Shown here: in pieces, positions 22,906 to 33,007 of the stretch
Layout of the letters: each line of letters starts with the position of its first letter
Position numbering within the stretch: the first letter of the stretch is position 1
NCBI GenBank assembly: GCA_024114885.1
Contig: CP099420.1
Span: 1,674,001 to 1,738,000 of the forward strand
From: Septoria linicola
Lineage: Eukaryota; Ascomycota; Dothideomycetes; Mycosphaerellales; Mycosphaerellaceae
Direction of reading: 5' to 3'
DNA: 64,000 bases
Made by a program: the position numbers and the translations under genes
The notes under the pieces: generated by a model
The model's database searches: none
What the model was told of the DNA's origin: nothing
The model's input: the letters and a program-made list of their open reading frames with translations, nothing else

Positions 22906-24513
22906 ATGTCCAAGGCCAAGACACAGGCCTATCAACGTATCACAGCATCCAGGCCTCTACTACCTCTCTCCACCTCGTTGACTGACCCAAATCCCGCAGA
23001 AGCACAACAAGGCCAGCACTACTATGGTCCCCCACCCCCACCCTCCTCGGGCTCCTTCGCCTGGGGCTTCCTCATCGGCCAACTCACCCTCGCCCTGATC
23101 CTGTTCACGTTCGTCAAATTCTTCATCTTCGGCGAAGCTCCGTCCGCCGACGAACGAGCCACCGCCCGCGCCGCCGCTCGGCGAAACCGCACTCTCTCCT
23201 TCTCCCGCCAACGCGCTCTCTCAACCTCCGCAGCTCTCCGACCCCGCGCTTCTGCCCCAGCGATCCTCAAACCGCGTCCCGATGGCGGACTGACGGTGCA
23301 GAAGATCTTGGAGAAGACATATTACAATGTTCGAGGACATCAGCCGGAGAGTTTGGATTGGTTCAATGTGCTGATTGCACAAACGATTGCGCAGTTGAGG
23401 GCTGATGCGCAGGAAGATGAGGCGGTGCTGGGGAGTCTGACGCAAATGCTCAATGGATCGAGTAAACCAGACTTTATCGATGATATCCGCGTGACAGAGA
23501 TTAGTCTGGGGGATGAGTTTCCCATCTTCAGTAACTGTCGTGTGATTCCTGTGGATGAGAATGGGACGCCATTGAAGGAGCTTACGGGGTCGAGAGGGGA
23601 GAGGTTGCAGGCACGGATGGATGTGGATTTGAGCGATGTGGTGACGTTGGGAATTGAGACAAAGCTGGTGTTGAACTATCCCAAGCCGTTTGTTATGGTG
23701 TTGCCTGTGGCGCTGGCTGTGAGCGTGGTGAGGTTTAGTGGGACGTTGAGTCTGAGCTTCAGTCCGAGTAGTGAGCAGGCGGCGACGACGAAAGAGGGCG
23801 GAGTGGGGATGGGGACGCCTGCTGGACAGCCAGACACGAATGAAGGGCATCCTCTGAATCCGATGGGGAGGAGTCCTACGACTTTGACGTTTACATTTTT
23901 GGATGACTACAGACTAGATTTGAGCGTGCATTCCTTGATCGGCAGCAGGAGTCGATTGCAGGATGTTCCCAAGATTGCACAGCTGGTGGAGGGGAGGATA
24001 CACCAATGGTTCGATGATCGATGTGTAGAGCCTCGCTTTCAGCAAATTGTGCTACCTAGTCTGTGGCCGAGGAAGAAGAACACGAGGGGAGGAGAGGACG
24101 ATTCAGCAGTGGATGATACCGCTACAGCGCAGATGGATGGCAGTAGTGATTTACGTCCATCAAAGACAAGGACAACCTCCAATTTACCGGAACGAGATCC
24201 GTCCGAACAGCCAGCAAAGGCCAGCAGTGGACCCGAAACGACAGCAGAGCAAAGGACGAGAGACTGGGCTGCACAGCAGGTGAAAGATGTGGCAGACAGC
24301 AGCAGGCCGAGCACGTCTAGTGGAAAGCGGAAGGAGAGCAAGAAGGAAGAGCTCAGTGAAATTGAGCTGGCTGGGCAGGAGATGCGAGAAGCGGACGAGA
24401 GGGACCGCAGGAAGCAGCAAAGGCTAAAGACTGAGAACGGCCGGAGCCAGGAGAACCTGCGACTGAGGACGATACGAGAGATGTCACATGATGGTCTGAA
24501 GGCAAAGTCATGA
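22906..24513 (+). CDS. MMM1: ERMES subunit Mmm1 (maintenance of mitochondrial morphology 1)
   Basis: ER-membrane subunit of the ER-mitochondria encounter structure, carrying phospholipids between the two organelles. One exon, 535 residues. Short lumenal N-terminus with a proline run (GPPPPPSSGSFAW), one membrane helix (about residues 50-72, GFLIGQLTLALILFTFVKFF), then the cytosolic SMP lipid-transfer domain: LEKTYYNVRGHQPESLDWFN, FIDDIRVTEISLGDEFPIFSN, and later DYRLDLSVHSLIGSRSRLQDV with the closing PRFQQIVLPSLWPR-type segment. The C-terminal 130 residues are a polar, disordered extension. Length and order match filamentous fungal Mmm1. The start is the only ATG that keeps the short N-terminus. 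Confidence 0.95.
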   Translation: MSKAKTQAYQRITASRPLLPLSTSLTDPNPAEAQQGQHYYGPPPPPSSGSFAWGFLIGQLTLALILFTFVKFFIFGEAPSADERATARAAARRNRTLSFSRQRALSTSAALRPRASAPAILKPRPDGGLTVQKILEKTYYNVRGHQPESLDWFNVLIAQTIAQLRADAQEDEAVLGSLTQMLNGSSKPDFIDDIRVTEISLGDEFPIFSNCRVIPVDENGTPLKELTGSRGERLQARMDVDLSDVVTLGIETKLVLNYPKPFVMVLPVALAVSVVRFSGTLSLSFSPSSEQAATTKEGGVGMGTPAGQPDTNEGHPLNPMGRSPTTLTFTFLDDYRLDLSVHSLIGSRSRLQDVPKIAQLVEGRIHQWFDDRCVEPRFQQIVLPSLWPRKKNTRGGEDDSAVDDTATAQMDGSSDLRPSKTRTTSNLPERDPSEQPAKASSGPETTAEQRTRDWAAQQVKDVADSSRPSTSSGKRKESKKEELSEIELAGQEMREADERDRRKQQRLKTENGRSQENLRLRTIREMSHDGLKAKS

Positions 24514-24720
24514 GCATTTCAAGGGAGTGTTTGCGTTGAGAAATCGATTAGCAAGGCGCTGGAGGTCAGATGGGACTAACAGACATTGAAAGACTACAAG
24601 CAATATGGTATGCCACACAAAGGCGGATGTTTGCTTTTGTGCAAACATGACTGCCGACTCCATATCCTAAACTTCACAGGCCATTGATGAGCCGCTCGCC
24701 TCACCACCGACTCAACCAAA

Positions 24721-25223
24721 ATGCACTTCTCCATCACTCTCGCCATTACCTTGGCAAGCATCACTTGGATCCTGTTCTTGACCTACCTCCTGGTCACCAC
24801 AGATCTCACGCTTCAGCGAACACAACCACCCTCTACCAGCGTGATCGTCAAATGCACGATCGTCCTCACAACCTACCTAGCAATCGACGGTCCCTTCATA
24901 TCTGCTCCACTCCTCTTCCCACCTCCAAACCCCTACCACCTACCGAACGCACAACGTCAAGATTGGTTGACCTATCAGGCTTTCGCAAGGAAGATTGAGC
25001 CGACGCTGTACACGTCGAACGCGAGGAACTTGTTTTCGCTATTTGCTGCTTCGCAATTGGTCTACTTGGGGCGGTGATGGGCGGTAGTACGACTAAAGGT
25101 GCGATGGCGCTTAAGCTTGCTGGGTGTATGCTTGCGGTGGATCTGGTGTTTTGTCTTGTTGTGATGCTGAGGCTGGAGGGGTATATACAGCCGGTACTGA
25201 GGCGTGAGGTGGGACGGGAGTGA
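24721..25223 (+). pseudogene. small multi-pass membrane protein, frameshifted
   Basis: Unrecognised. The frame from ATG 24721 gives 118 residues: an N-terminal hydrophobic helix (ITLAITLASITWILFLTYLL), a second around residues 40-65, a polar loop, then LFSLFAASQLVYLGR and a stop at 25075. The neighbouring frame continues without a break from about 25050 to a stop at 25221-25223 and reads as two more hydrophobic helices (GLLGAVMGG and LAGCMLAVDLVFCLVVML). A one-base loss near 25050 would explain this; together the two parts would make a four-helix protein of about 165 residues. No intron fits the junction. Either a frameshifted gene, a sequencing error, or a shorter genuine 118-residue protein. 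Confidence 0.5.
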
Positions 25224-25511
25224 TGGGAGTGGCTAGGAGGAGGAGATGTGGATGTGCGAACACTTCTGGCAGCGGGTGGCGTGTGAGATTAGCTGGAGCG
25301 TGAGCCTTGAGGACCGACGAGCCTGGTGACTGCAAGGCGGGCGGCTAGGCTTTTGCTGGAACTGCAGCTGGAACCTGAATTCCAAAGCTTACAGCCATTT
25401 GGTCGTGGGGATTGGGAACAGACGGGCCAGGCGAACTCTGCCGATGGAGCGCCTCTGCTGACCGTCCACTTTCAACATTAGAACAACGTAGACGAGAGTG
25501 ACTCTCAACAC

Positions 25512-25946
25512 ATGGCTTGGTTTACAGCTACGATCATCGTTTTTCAGTCTCTTGCCCCGAGCCCGATCCGCAGAACCAGGTCGAGGTCATATCCATCTTA
25601 TCACTGAGTGTGTCCATCCTCATCGCACAAGTTATCGTTGCTTCAATCGCCTTCATGCGCCGTTGGACTGCTCTAGCCATCCGATGACTCCTCCAGTGGG
25701 CACAACATCAAGCGCAGAAATGCGTTGAGAGCACCAACACAGCATGGGAGGGTCGCGCTCCAAAGGATGAATAATCAAGACTGGTTCATCGCTTTCTGCT
25801 TCCTTACGCCGTTGGCCAATATGTTCGTCAACGACACAACACCAAAAGAGCCGGTGACTCTCTTCCCGTCCGTCATGGGGCTGGCGGTGGAATTGTATCA
25901 AGCTATGTTCGTGTTGCGTCGGCTGAGGACTGATTGGCACGAATGA
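25512..25946 (+). pseudogene. degenerate small membrane-protein sequence
   Basis: ATG 25512 opens with a hydrophobic stretch (MAWFTATIIVFQSLAP); after the CCCC run at 25555-25558 the coding look moves to another frame, PEPDPQNQVEVISILSLSVS and a membrane helix ending WTALAIR at a stop (25684). A third piece in frame with 25752-25946 has helix-like DWFIAFCFLTPLANMFV and ends RRLRTDWHE. The parts are in different frames and no splice sites join all of them convincingly. I read it as a decayed relative of the neighbouring small membrane proteins; family unknown. Confidence 0.35.
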
Positions 25947-26142
25947 GCGTGGTGGGCTGGGATCAGCTCAGCTCAGTTGCTGGTAGAAGTGTGTCTCAAT
26001 GTTGTCGTGTCGGAGGTGGAGACAGTCTCGAATGCCACCGTAGCAGATGAGACAAGAAACGCATTAGTCCTGCGCCCTCTAAGACATCTCAGGCAGAGCA
26101 TATCTCGCATGTTCTGCTCAGCTAGTCTGTCGCCTGGCTCGC

Positions 26143-26148
26143 TATAAA
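26143..26148 (+). promoter_or_regulatory. TATA box candidate
   Basis: TATAAA 64 bases before the ATG at 26212, in a stretch otherwise free of coding signal; the spacing would suit a core promoter. Sequence match only. Confidence 0.35.
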
Positions 26149-26211
26149 TCTTTGCTCGCCATTATTTCTACAGACTGTTCGAGCAGAGAAACAAGAAACC
26201 CACAAACCATC

Positions 26212-26685
26212 ATGCTATTCGACGACCTCATCGACCCAGTATTCGACTGCACCTGTTGGCTTACCGACGACCACGAGCTCCTGCACTGGCACGAATGTGC
26301 CTGGCCAGAAATCAAGTCTTACGCAACACTTCCACTCCACATTCTTCTTCTCGCACACATGTTATATTCCATCGCATACACTTTGATTCTACATTTTACA
26401 TGTATGGAAGTCGCCGACGACATCTGGAATGAACGAGTCGTGGGCTCTTGGTGGGAGCACTTCAAAGAGCGTGTGGAGATACGTGCGAGCCGACCTCCCT
26501 TGGAATTTCTGGTCCTGTGCTGCTGCTTGTATCTCTTGACGTTTGAGGCGAGTTATCGGGCAGAGATGTTGCACTGCTCGGCGTGGTTCCTACTGGTTTT
26601 CTGGAGCTGCGAGGTTTGTTTGTGGACAGTCTGCTTGCTTTGTGGGCGGATCTATCTTGGATGGAAGAGGCAGAACGGGTTTTGA
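26212..26685 (+). CDS. hypothetical three-helix membrane protein, Cys/Trp-rich
   Basis: Unrecognised single-exon gene of 157 residues. The N-terminal 38 residues are acidic and contain His/Cys/Trp (LLHWHECAW); hydrophobic helices lie near residues 42-65 (LPLHILLLAHMLYSIAYTLI), 97-115 (LEFLVLCCCLYLLTF) and 124-148 (WFLLVFWSCEVCLWTVCLLC), and the end is basic (GWKRQNGF). A TATA-like box lies upstream. The DNA of the last third (from about 26507) is the first of four diverged tandem copies reaching to 27120, so the gene's 3' end has been amplified downstream. No homologue comes to mind; function unknown. Confidence 0.5.
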   Translation: MLFDDLIDPVFDCTCWLTDDHELLHWHECAWPEIKSYATLPLHILLLAHMLYSIAYTLILHFTCMEVADDIWNERVVGSWWEHFKERVEIRASRPPLEFLVLCCCLYLLTFEASYRAEMLHCSAWFLLVFWSCEVCLWTVCLLCGRIYLGWKRQNGF

Positions 26686-27120
26686 GGTGCGAATGTCTAT
26701 CTCCTGGAGATTTTGGTCCAACACAGCATTATCTCTGTGATTTCAAAGTGAGCGATGGGACAGAGAAGTTGCACTGCTCGGCGTAGTTGCCAGTGGCTTT
26801 CTGGAGCTGCGAGGGCTATACTACTTGACTTAGAGATTTTCTGGTGTTGTGTTACAACATCAATCTCCGAAAATTCAGGGCGAACGATTGGACAGAGCTG
26901 TTGCACTGCTCGGCGTGGCTACTGGTGATTTTAGAGCTGCGAGGTCTGTGCTACTTGACTTAGCGATTTTTGGTGCTATGTTGCAGCATCTATCTCTTCG
27001 GATCCAAGGTGAGCGACTGGACAGGGTTGTCGCACTGCTTGGCGTGGCTGGCTCGTGGGATTCGGAGTTGCGAGGTCTGTTCGTACACTACTTGCTTGCT
27101 TTGTGGGTGGGCCCATCTTG
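26507..27120 (+). repeat. four diverged tandem copies of a gene 3' end
   Basis: A segment of about 130-200 bases recurs four times in direct order. The core TTGCACTGCTCGGCGT starts at 26569, 26769 and 26901, and in changed form (TCGCACTGCTTGGCGT) at 27030; each copy is followed by a GGAGCTGCGAGG-type block. Copy 1 is inside the preceding coding region; copies 2-4 are non-coding or frame-broken, and copy 4 (about 26967-27120) aligns with copy 1 along its whole length, including the CTTGCTTTGTGGG block. Confidence 0.85.
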
Positions 27121-27755
27121 AGCGAGAGAGATGGAATGAGAACCGAGATGCAAATCGAGGATCATCTTCACTCTGAACATTGAGTTCGGTACGTCGAAGG
27201 CTGCTTCTTCAATGTACTTTAAGTTTGGAATGCCTACATATACGCAGTCAGCGACAAATCGACCAAGTGGCCAAAAGATGCGAGGAACATACTTCCCAAC
27301 AAACTTTTGCTGAGTTTGTAGAAATTTACAAGCGCGACTTCGCACTGGAGGTAGCTCATCAAAGCGTGTGCATCCTCGATACTGGAAGCCTGCTTGTACG
27401 GCGACCTCTGGAATACGCTCTTCTCTGGGCTCTGGGTTGCTGCGTGGTAGTAGAGAACCCCTGACTTGGTCTCTGTGCGAGTTATCTTCGTGTCATATGT
27501 GCGATGAGCCAATTGGTAAAAGGCAGACTGGAGCGACTCGCCGGCACGATAGATTTGCTTACGCACGTCTCTTGCCCGGCATTCTGGCTGATGAACAAGA
27601 TAATCTGCATTACGGCATCGAACTGTGCAATACTGGAATGTCTGCGACTTGCCTTGGTCATCGACGCCTTCGCTGCACTCAAAACAAATCAAGATAGGCC
27701 GTGAGAGAGTTCGTTCGCACGTTGTGCAAGCTCCAGCATTATGCATCGGCATCAT
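27088..27755 (-). pseudogene. MYND zinc-finger protein, frameshifted
   Basis: Minus-strand frame from ATG 27755 (MMPMHNAGACTTCE). The first 50 residues form a MYND-type zinc finger: CTTC, then CFEC, YCTVRC, and the closing HQPEC. The next part (RKQIYRAGESLQSAFYQLAH, TRTETKSGVLYYH, YLQCEVALVNFYKLSKSLLG) resembles fungal MYND proteins of unknown role. The frame stops at 27234 just after DLSLTAYM, while the frame shifted by two bases continues GIPNLKYIEEAAFDVPN and ends at 27088. Removing one AT from the local TATATGTA would restore one frame, suggesting a two-base slippage insertion. A C-terminal portion may also be missing. A short intron cannot explain it. Confidence 0.55.
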
Positions 27756-28183
27756 TCTGATGACGATGCTCAGCACTAGCGTGGAGTCTCATCTCCAAAG
27801 GGAACGGATTATGCAACAGTCAGCCATAGGCTTGAGACTTTGCTCGTGAGTCATCCTGACAAAGCAGGCCTGTCTAGCGCAGTCGTGAGAGAGCCAGTCC
27901 TATAGCAAACAGACAGGCGGAAGCCGCCCTTACCAGAACGAAGAAGCTTGTCAACAGCAGCAAACAAACGGCCTGTCTCGCATCTGATGGCGAAAGATCT
28001 AGTGATTGAGCAGAATAGTATTGTCCTGGTTGAGCACAAAGCCCCTCATTCACGAGATCAGCCTGATCAAGGCTCTCAGCAACCATACACTTGTCAAATA
28101 AGCTTGCGAAGAGCGCCTGTCTGATGTAAGCGTGAGCCTCTGGGCCAAGCTTTGCAACTCGCTCCCCCAAAGTGTCAGGGTTC

Positions 28184-28289
28184 AGACCATGATAGTGGTG
28201 GGCCAATTCATTGATGGATAAGCAGTGCTTTGGCTAAGACCATGATAGTGGTGGGCCAATTCATCGATGGATAAGCAGTGCTTTGGCTA
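28184..28289. repeat. 53-bp tandem duplication
   Basis: Units 28184-28236 and 28237-28289 are identical except for one T/C difference in ATTGATGG versus ATCGATGG. They overlap the 5' end of a minus-strand frame (28206-27874) that I cannot identify. Confidence 0.95.
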
Positions 28290-29744
28290 GGACCATGGTA
28301 TCCACAAGTCAACATCGCATTTTGATGCGATGAATGGAACTACATTCAGCCCATGACATGTGTGAACTCGCATGCAGCTTCTCCATTTCTTCGAGAATCT
28401 CCCAAGCTCTCAGGTCACACCGGCAGGTGAGTCAGGCGATGCGATGAATGCTATTGCTTGGGTCTTGGTAATACCAAGCGACCTGGTAGCTCCAGGCCAC
28501 TGATACTCGCGAATCGCATGGAATGCTCTTCTAGACATAGCTTTAGGTCTCGGGTCTGCTGTTTGAGGCATGATGATTCCCTCACAAGGTGGACATCGGA
28601 CCAGTTCATCGACGCGTAAGCAAGACGCCTCCAAACCTGGGGAGCCACATCCAACAGTGCAAAGATCGTCTGCAGGCGGAGTCTTGTTCTTCTACTAGTA
28701 TGGATGGTCACGACCACTCCGACGCAGTGACCATGCAGGCGCCAGGAGCTCGTGCGCTCCGCGCAACCAGCATGTCAGGTCTCGCGTGGTGGTGGAGTCT
28801 GAGGCGTCGACCACAGAGCCGCGGCTTCTTCTCTGGCTGAAAGTGGCATCTGCTAAGCTCTATTCAGTCAATGTACGTCGCGCTACTGACTCCCTATAAA
28901 GCTTGGCTCCAGATCTGCACGCTGTAGAACTGCCCACCCGGTTCTCGACTCTTGACAGCTGTCCAATCATAACAGGAGTCGATGCGGTATGGCATCCCGT
29001 CCTTGCAGCACATGTCTCTGGACCCAATCAATTACCTTTTCTTCTGAACTACGCGAACGCATGTTCTTGCTGCAGGCCTGGCAGGCGCGATACGCGAGAT
29101 CGGTCCTCGGAGACAAAATGGATGTCTTCTCTCAGATGTGAGACTAATGCATGAGGTGTACGTCTAGACCTGCAGTACACATACAGCATTTCGACACGCT
29201 GTCGCGCTTCCCTATACTACGCTGCCATCTTGTCACACTGTGTCATCAACAATGATCACTGCAACCATGCGACAAGATGCAATAGGATGTGTTGTCGTTA
29301 TCAAAATGGGGCTGTTGTGCAATCTCGCTAGAAAAACTGGTCCTGCAAAGACACGTTCGGGACAGCTCAAGATGCGCCACCGAATTGATTCCACGCGGCA
29401 ACGTCTAGCCCAGGCTCAAAAGCGACAGCTTTCAAGCCACAAGACTTGTGCAGTTAGCGAATTAGGCAGAACATGGCGTTTTGGCTCCTATCCTCTGCGG
29501 CGCAACGTGCGGTCGAGAGCGCTTGGGACACAGTAGTCACAACATTCGGCAACGATGAACCGAGATCTGGACGTGAAGGTTTGCCTCCCATATGGTTTTG
29601 CTTCGCCCTTTGCATTCGTTCTTATAGCTGCTGCCACACCTGCCGTTCTTTAGCTCCATATACCTTCGTATTTTGCCTTTCAGCATCTGCTATTCGTAGC
29701 ACCAGTCACTCGTTACCAAAGTACACAGTATATCATTAGCTACG
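28290..29744. other. gene-poor stretch, nothing supported
   Basis: About 1.45 kb with only short overlapping frames on both strands (up to 98 codons). A TATAAA string lies at 28895-28900 without a convincing gene after it. I see no coding or RNA gene. Confidence 0.45.
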
Positions 29745-30684
29745 ATGAAGACCTCAGCACTTACTCTGGCATTCGCTGCTAGCACTGCCTTTGCTTCAGC
29801 ACCCTCTCCAGGCACATCTTGGAAGAAGACACTGTATGTGATGGTCGAGCTCTTTCGATCCACTTCTCTAGCTAATATGATGTAGCTTCCTTGATGACTT
29901 TAACGGCGGTTCTGGATCGGCACCAGATAGCTCGAAGTGGATTACCCAAACTGGCACCAGCTATCCAGGCGGTCCTCCAGCATGGGGCACCTTCGAGGTG
30001 GAAACATACACCAGCAGTGGCAACAATGTCCGACAAGCTGGTAATGGCGATCTGTGGATCATCCCACGAAAGTCCAGTAGTGGCAAGTGGACGAGTGCTC
30101 GCTTGGAAACACGCCAGAGCAACTTCAAAGCGCCTGCAGGTGGCAAGCTGCGCGTCGAGACGAGGATCAAGATGCCAAATGTCAGCGGAGCTTCAGCTGC
30201 AGGATACTGGCCCGCGTTCTGGGCTCTAGGCGGAGCCTTCAGAGGCAACTACCAGAACTGGCCCGGCGTTGGAGAGCTCGACATCATGGAGAATGTCAAC
30301 GGTCAGGACACAGTCTCCAATGTGATTCACTGCGATGTCAACCCCGGCGGCATCTGCAACGAGTCCGACGGTCTCGGTGGCACGTACAGCTGCAGCGGGT
30401 CCAGATGCCCTGGCAACTACCACATCTACGAGATGGTCATTGATCGCAGTGTGTCGCCAGAGAGGATCACGTTCTATGTCGATAGACGCGCAGTAAGGCG
30501 TGTGACTGCAACGCAGCTTGGCTCCGTGTGGAACAAGACCGTCAACTCTGGCTTCTACCTCATCCTGAATGTTGCAATGGGCGGAGCATACCCAGACGCC
30601 GTGGCTGGCTTCAAGACCCCCACTACGTCTACTGTCTCCGGTCGTGAGATGGCAGTCGACTATGTCGCCGTGTGGTCTACTTGA
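29745..30684 (+). CDS. secreted GH16 endo-beta-glucanase
   Basis: Glycoside hydrolase family 16 enzyme, likely cleaving beta-1,3- or mixed beta-1,3/1,4-glucan outside the cell. Exons 29745-29833 and 29886-30684, one 52-bp intron (GTATGT) in phase 2; 295 residues. Signal peptide MKTSALTLAFAASTAFASA. After the splice, FLDDFNGGSGSAPDSSKWI is the family start. The catalytic motif is GELDIMENVNG, with nucleophile Glu about residue 160, Asp 162 and acid/base Glu 165. GYWPAFWALGG and FYLILNVAMGG are the usual flanking strands, and SREMAVDYVAVWS-type residues close the jelly roll. No carbohydrate-binding module or GPI signal, so it should be freely secreted. All key residues are present. Confidence 0.93.
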
Positions 30685-31618
30685 GCAGGTCAGCCTGACA
30701 AGCATAGCAGGAGTTTGGGAAGCGAATTATGTTCTACGATACCCATGATACCCAGCATAGAGCGATATCAGATAGAAAGGGCTTCCAGTGCCCGCACAAA
30801 TAATACACATCGTTCGGCATGTCAGATCTTGTTCCACATGTCGTTCAGTCAGGCTTGACAAGGATCATGGGCATCCCTGTCAGTGTTCTTGTACCGCTTC
30901 CTTGTGAAAGAGAATTAAAACCCGTATGGTGAGGCTATCCTACCTGCCATCGATGTTACCCATCACAGTGGAGAGAGTCGCAGTCGCAGATGGGTGTGCG
31001 CTGCATCTGTATTTGTTCGCATTTGGTCTTCCTGCGGCATCTCACAGCTGCTGGGAGAGTACGATCATGCGCATACCACCTAGCTGTCAGCCATGAACGG
31101 CACATTTGATGCCATCTCTCATGTCTGATACTCTAGGCATTGGCAGAGCGAAGCATGAAAGGCACAGAGGCGACGTTTCTGTCATTGCCAATGCAGCCAA
31201 TGTCCGAAGCCGGCCAAGGCTTGTGGCATGAGAAGTTGTGTGACTTGAATGGATTCTTGACCACAGCTCACTCAAAGTGGACTGTAGGCTTGCTTCTCCA
31301 TTGATATGGCGGAAATGAGGATCGCTTCAATGTCGAGTCAACTGTCGTATCAGTCAATGCCGGCAGCTCATGGTACAATGATCAGCCGAGGACGAAGACG
31401 GCGGGCGAGAGGGAGGGGCATCATGATGCAAGAGCACAAGTGAGCTCGACAATTAGTAAACAACCAGTTGCCTTAATTCGCCTTCTACATCAGTCCCTCT
31501 TTTCTTGGACATTATTGAGGCACATATTGGACGATTACTGATTCCCCAACAATTCGACTAAGTTAGCAGCAGCAGCGGCGTCGTCATCTAGACTCAGCAC
31601 GCTCGACACTTTCTCAGT
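30685..31618. other. intergenic, no supported gene
   Basis: About 930 bases. No frame with recognisable content. Confidence 0.5.
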
Positions 31619-32869
31619 ATGGTCACGCAACCAGAAAATCCGGAGCCGGCACACCACGACGTCGACTCAATGCTCTCGCGCAAATTTGGCAAGGAAGTCG
31701 CCAACTACTTCTCTGGCTCGCCATTGAACAGACTCGGCTTTCTTCGCGGCGACCACAAATTCCTCTCGCAGGCTCTCAAACACGCCTCCACCAGCTTCCT
31801 CCTCTGCAACGAGCTCCAGCCTCTTGTTCAATCCGGCACAGCAGAAGGCAAAGGCAAACTTCAATATGTCAAGTACGAGGACGTCAAGTCCATCATCGGC
31901 GAGGACCCTTTCGAGCTATCTGAGAAGGACTACGTTGAAGCATACTCCAGCGACAAATATATCCCACAGATGATATTCTTGGGAATTGATGAGAAGGCTA
32001 CAAACGGGCTAGAATACCAAGCGAAGAACCTGTACAAAGGCGCGCCGTACTTCGCTGTAGACGTCACTCCACGCGAGAATGTCGCGGATGCCTGCACTGC
32101 TCTCATTGAGCGCCTAAAGAGTGAACACGGTTGGGAATTCGGCAAGGGCAGGATCATGGATGTCGAGCCAGCGGACGCAGCCATCTACGCCGAAGCACGA
32201 CAACTCCTCGACTGGAACCAACGAAACCCATTCTGTGCGGCCTGTGGACACAAGACGTTATCGGTCAATGCTGGGTTCAAGAGGACTTGTCCACCATCAG
32301 ACAACGCTGCACAGGCGGACAAGGTCCAGCGACCTTCATGTGTGACGCGCACAGGGATCAGCAACCTCTGCTTCCCACGAACCGACCCGACAGTCATCAT
32401 GGCGGTGATCAATTCTACGGGTGATAAGATCTTGTTGGGAAGGCAGAAGAGGTGGCCACCGTACTGGTACTCGACGCTTGCAGGGTTCGCTGAGCCTGCA
32501 GAGTCAATTGAGGAGGCTGTGAGGAGAGAGGTGTACGAAGAGGCTGGTGTGCACGTAGGAAGAGTGATTATTCACTCCACGCAGCCGTGGCCGTACCCTG
32601 CGAACTTGATGATTGGTGCCATTGGACAGGCAGTGCCGGGTGATGGAGAGAAGATTGATTTGGGCAACGATCCTGAGCTGGATGATGCGAAGTGGTTCTC
32701 GTTTGAAGAGGTCAGGCATAGTCTGAGAGTTGGTACGAGCGGCTTGGGTGAGGATGCTGGGCCAGAGTATAAGGAAGGCGATCTCAGATTGCCACCAACG
32801 ACAGCTATTGCCCACCAGCTCATGGCGGCTGTGGCCAATGGATTTGCGTCTGGCGATTCAAAGATATAG
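31619..32869 (+). CDS. NPY1: NADH/NAD pyrophosphatase, Nudix family (Npy1/NUDT12 type)
   Basis: Hydrolyses NAD(H) to NMN(H) and AMP. One exon, 416 residues. Order of domains: N-terminal NudC-like domain (NRLGFLRGDHKFL near residue 37), a zinc ribbon (Cys about 206, 209, 224, 241; NPFCAACGHKT), then the Nudix domain with its box at about residues 289-311 (GFAEPAESIEEA, REVYEEAG) and the NADH-type SQPWPYP equivalent (STQPWPYPANLM). The protein ends in SKI, a plausible peroxisomal targeting signal of the PTS1 kind; yeast Npy1 is peroxisomal, so location fits. The ATG is the first of the frame after a purine-rich leader. Confidence 0.93.
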   Translation: MVTQPENPEPAHHDVDSMLSRKFGKEVANYFSGSPLNRLGFLRGDHKFLSQALKHASTSFLLCNELQPLVQSGTAEGKGKLQYVKYEDVKSIIGEDPFELSEKDYVEAYSSDKYIPQMIFLGIDEKATNGLEYQAKNLYKGAPYFAVDVTPRENVADACTALIERLKSEHGWEFGKGRIMDVEPADAAIYAEARQLLDWNQRNPFCAACGHKTLSVNAGFKRTCPPSDNAAQADKVQRPSCVTRTGISNLCFPRTDPTVIMAVINSTGDKILLGRQKRWPPYWYSTLAGFAEPAESIEEAVRREVYEEAGVHVGRVIIHSTQPWPYPANLMIGAIGQAVPGDGEKIDLGNDPELDDAKWFSFEEVRHSLRVGTSGLGEDAGPEYKEGDLRLPPTTAIAHQLMAAVANGFASGDSKI

Positions 32870-33007
32870 TCGCTCTACGGAGGTAACTTGGGCGACTTGT
32901 AGAAACTGCGGTATAGATAGACTGCTGCGCAACTGTACAGTTCTTCTGCTCATAAATTTACACTATCCGTCTCTGCTACGGGTGCAGTGCTCGACTGTCT
33001 GTTGGTC

